Shown one piece after another: positions 60,735 to 64,000 of a DNA stretch of 64,000 nucleotides. A program made the translations under genes and the position numbers. How positions within the stretch are numbered: the first letter of the stretch is position 1; every line of letters begins with the position of its first letter. Source of the DNA: Coleophoma eucalyptorum (Eukaryota > Ascomycota > Leotiomycetes > Helotiales > Dermateaceae); contig JALRME010000001.1 of NCBI GenBank assembly GCA_026120035.1, positions 1,749,909 to 1,813,908 on the forward strand, given 5' to 3'. The notes beneath the pieces are model-generated. The model saw nothing but the letters and a program-made list of their open reading frames with translations. It ran no database searches and had not been told where the DNA came from.

Positions 60735-63512
60735 ATGGCTGCTCTTGTACACTCTTTTCCACAACAATCCAGTACTACAACCATGCTTCAAACACGTCCG
60801 TCCTCTGCATCAGGCATAATCCAGACTTCCCAGAGTCCTTCACACCTTCAATATCCTTCCAATCAACCCCAATCAAAACGCAATAGTTATCATGGTCTGA
60901 GCAATGGGTCAGGTGGAAATTATCGTGGACAAGCATCCACGGCTCCTATAGCACCATATGCTTTTACAAGTACACCTGCTCTTGGTCAACGAACTCAAGG
61001 CGGACCACATCTCCGGGCTGACCAGAGAACGTCATCCGCCCCCATCATTCCCACGTATCAGCATGAAGAGGGTGGGCAAGCAGTTCCACGAACGCGATAC
61101 CCAGCAGCCGCTTCCATCTCTACTACATCAACCTCCTCCTCTTCCGATATGTCTACCATGAGCCAGCATTCTGGATCGAAGGATGATTTTGCCCTGACTT
61201 CCTCCACTGCACGAATCGCTCAAAGGGCTCCCCGACCACATTCAACAATTATTACCTCTATTACAGGCAGCCTTGCTCCTCCAGCCCTCTCTTCTCCTCA
61301 AAAGTCTTCTCCAGATAGATACCGCAGGCCAGTCCACCGTCGTGCAAATTCATCCACCGGCAGCCAGCAATCTAGCCCTCAACCGCCATCTCTATTATCT
61401 ATGCCCAATGTGCATAACTTCTATGGAGTTTCAGTCCAGCAATCCCAAGCAGCCAATTCGCTGCAGAGTCTGAACCTGCAAATACCCCAATCCAAGGGAT
61501 CAGCTGCGGACGATCTGCAGCTGAACAAACAGAGTTCAGACCAAGCTGCGAAGCGTTATAGACGCCGGAGCATTCATACAATCGATGCACACGACTACAC
61601 TTACTATAACGGCAGCTCTGTTGCTCCAGCATTCTCTCAAGGATCGCGGCAAACACACAGTTCTCCAAGCAATGGACGGAACGACCAACAGAGCCGACAT
61701 CCGGTAGACCCCCTGAGAAGCTCTCCTATCGTAACAGTCCGCCCCACTACCTCCCATGGCCGAAATGGCAGCAGCGAAAGCGTGAACTCCACGCGAACCA
61801 GCTCACGACCTTCGTCCGTAAGTACACATTCGCATCTTCTCCGTTTTTGCCTTTCATCCCAACCAATCAAGGTACCATGGGTCTCATTTCGCTAAGCCGC
61901 TAATGTTATTGCAGGCTGCCAAGCGAGAATCGAGCGTGCCGATGGCGACAGTAAACCCCGCCCCGTCCATGACCAATTCTCTTATTGCCGCCGATACGAC
62001 ACCGCTCAAGATTGATCAGCCAAGGCTCGTAAACATTCCTACTCGTGCATCCTCATCCGATGCAGCGAAGAGGATTGCGAACCCTTCGCCTCTGTCGAAA
62101 CCGATGACGATGAGTTCAGAGTCGTCGATTTCCAAGGACTCTTTCGCATCGGCAGTCAGCGCCGCGCTACAATCGCCCGCGAAACCAACCGTAGTGCAAC
62201 CCGCTGCAAGCGCCAACAATGGAAGCCCCGCCGCAAAGCAATTAGCAGCGTTAAATGAAAAGGATGGCAAGAAGAGCAAGACCTCGCGATTACGACGAGC
62301 TTTGTCATTTGGTAGTGCTGCGGAATTGCGTAGAGCCTCTGCGGAGAATAGCATTGCCAACAACGCCTCTGCTCTGTCGGCAGCAGATCGTTCAAGAATT
62401 AGAAAAGACCGGTATCAAGATGAGGCAGAGGCTGAGCAGGCTAGAATTGCAGCCCAGCAGGAAGCTGGAGGAATTGGTTCAGGAATCTACAATGGACAGG
62501 GCAATTTCTTCAGTGGTTCGACCGATAACCTTTCTATCTCGTCCACTGCATCTTCTGCCTCCATAATGATTCGTAAGATGGGTAAGGGCATGAAGAAGTC
62601 GACGCGATCTCTAGTCGGCTTATTCCGACCGAAATCAGTTATTGGTGTTCCCGCCGCCGACGCTGCTGTGCCCACTGTCAGCCAAGCTCAAGTTTCAATG
62701 GTCACCGTTGAGGCTGAGCGTGAGAAGGTCAATGTCAATACCAACTTGCATGACCAGAGTGGTGGTGGAACAGGATTTCCACGCCTGGAGCGCAACTCGG
62801 CAGATGCAGCTACCGCTGGACATGGGCATGATCGTGCTGGTAGCTCAAGCACTGATAATTCAGCAGCTAGGCGGAGCATTGTTGGTGGTGAAAAGGAACG
62901 TGCTGAGGTTCTTGCGGCAGTTAAGAAAGGCATCCTCAAGCGTAAGTACAAGACTCTACAATTAGCATACAAACTAATTAAAGCAGGATCGGCAATTGAT
63001 GGAGCGTCAGGCAATTCCTCACCAGTGGTACGACCTGCTGATAGCAAAACACCAAACTTCAATCTCCCACAGATTCCCAATGTCAATGACTCCCCTATCT
63101 CGTCAGCTCCGAGCACCCCCAATGATGACCAGCAAGGTCATAAGAGGACTGGATCGGTCACTCTGGGAGGCGAGGACTATTTCATGTCTGCCTTGAGGTT
63201 TAAGAGTGATTCGAAAAGTGTACCTTCAACTCCACAAGGCGCCATTTTGAAGCGGAATGCAACTTTCAGCCCTAGAATTCAGTTCCATGACACATGGCCC
63301 AGCGGCGAGTACGATCGCAGAGGCGAAATTTCTACCTGTAATCGTCTTACGCCTATGCTCGCTCAACAGATTAAGGAGGAGCTCAATACTTTCAAAATGG
63401 TGAGTTTTTTTAGTCTTTTTTTTACAAGTAATACCAGATTGTTCCCGATTAACACAACCCGCAGGAAATGGAGGTGCACGAAACTTCAAAGATCTACACC
63501 CACTTCTTCTAA
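60735..63512 (+). CDS. BNI4: Bni4-like PP1-docking cell-polarity scaffold
   Basis: Bni4 tethers protein phosphatase 1 (Glc7) and chitin synthase to septins at the bud neck or septum. Exons are 60735-61817, 61915-62941, 62987-63399 and 63465-63512; all junctions keep frame and give 856 residues (yeast Bni4 has 892). Almost all of it is disordered Ser/Pro/Ala sequence. Conserved islands are a basic patch K-M-G-K-G-M-K-K-S-T-R-S-L-V-G-L-F around residue 615, and the C terminus. The latter has R-I-Q-F (about residue 800), which fits the R/K-V/I-x-F PP1-docking motif, then C-N-R-L-T-P-M-L-A-Q-Q-I-K-E-E-L-N and the final T-H-F-F. The last exon is only 16 codons. The Bni4 assignment rests on the C-terminal motif order from memory; another PP1-docking scaffold is possible. 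Confidence 0.6.
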
Positions 63513-64000
63513 CGACATTAAACAAACACGCCCACCAAAGGCCCATGAATCCCAGAACCTCTCCTTATGTACTGCAGCATATTTCTGCTCTAAGACTTTT
63601 CGGCGTTCATCAAGGTCGCATTACCCGGTGTATAGGAGTACCACACTTTGAGCGATTTTGTCGAATACTATATTTCCTTTCCTAGACTGGCGTTGGCCGT
63701 CTGAATTCACGAGCATAGCCGGACAAGATGCGAGGATAGCGTACATGCGTGAAGATGACAAGACGAGAGATACTGCTGCAAAGCATTACACACCGGAAGA
63801 TCGGAGTTCGCCTTAGCATTGATGCTCTAAAAGTTCCACCTTTTCACGTTTTTTGTCAGGCCACTTCGGTTTTTAGGACTCTCGCGTCGCATTTTCGTCA
63901 ATTTCATGGTCTCATTTTCGGTTTCGGTTTCGGTTTCGTTCACAAGTCTTCCTCATTACTTCACATCGTACTTAAGCGTCTATTACAGAGTTACAAGACT
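63513..64000. other. 3' region of the Bni4-like gene and spacer
   Basis: This is the 3' UTR and beyond. A TTTCGG tandem repeat (about four units) lies at 63916-63938. No further gene start is clear before the window ends. Confidence 0.65.

Overview
The window is nuclear DNA of a filamentous ascomycete (Pezizomycotina; a Leotiomycete such as Helotiales is my guess from overall gene style, not from any marker). The reasons are short introns of about 50-140 bases with GTRNGT donors, CTAAC/CTGAC-type branch sites and YAG acceptors, protein genes of clear fungal type on both strands, and no operons or ribosome binding sites. I found sixteen genes. Intron-exon structures were worked out by hand by keeping the reading frame across splice sites; nearly all of them close exactly.

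Layout. Positions 1-765 hold the 3' end of a berberine-bridge-type FAD oxidoreductase. A long gene-free leader is followed by a 12-TM sugar or polyol transporter (5622-7427, +). Then come ERF4 (10026-11672, -), the Ras palmitoyltransferase subunit, and a TMEM198-like 7-TM protein with a very long tail (13777-16985, -). RIM1, mitochondrial single-strand DNA-binding protein (19265-19891, +), faces GSH2, glutathione synthetase (20340-22076, -). GSH2 shares a divergent promoter with a very large Snf2 ATPase of the ATRX/ARIP4 type (23015-29344 and probably on to 29947, +). A small coiled-coil protein (31282-32034, -), ARP8 of the INO80 complex (32809-35231, -) and a full-size ABCB multidrug-type transporter (36399-40654, -) follow.

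The right half holds a 4-TM protein (43391-44109, -), a multi-pass membrane protein with a 5-codon first exon (45554-47032, +), a protein with an internal MIF/tautomerase fold (48245-49424, +), GTR2, the RagC/D-type GTPase (52189-53497, +), DUS1, tRNA dihydrouridine synthase (54319-56115, -), and a Bni4-like PP1-docking scaffold (60735-63512, +).

The genes are mostly housekeeping and do not form an obvious pathway cluster. Loose themes are chromatin remodelling (Snf2 ATPase, ARP8), thiol and drug defence (GSH2, ABC transporter), and growth signalling (ERF4, GTR2). Intergenic spaces are long (0.4-4.9 kb) and carry simple repeats. The most unusual non-coding signal is a set of ACGCGT (MluI cell-cycle box) motifs upstream of RIM1 and in the GSH2/Snf2 divergent promoter. 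I saw no convincing tRNA, rRNA, transposon or CRISPR array, and no clearly new biological system.
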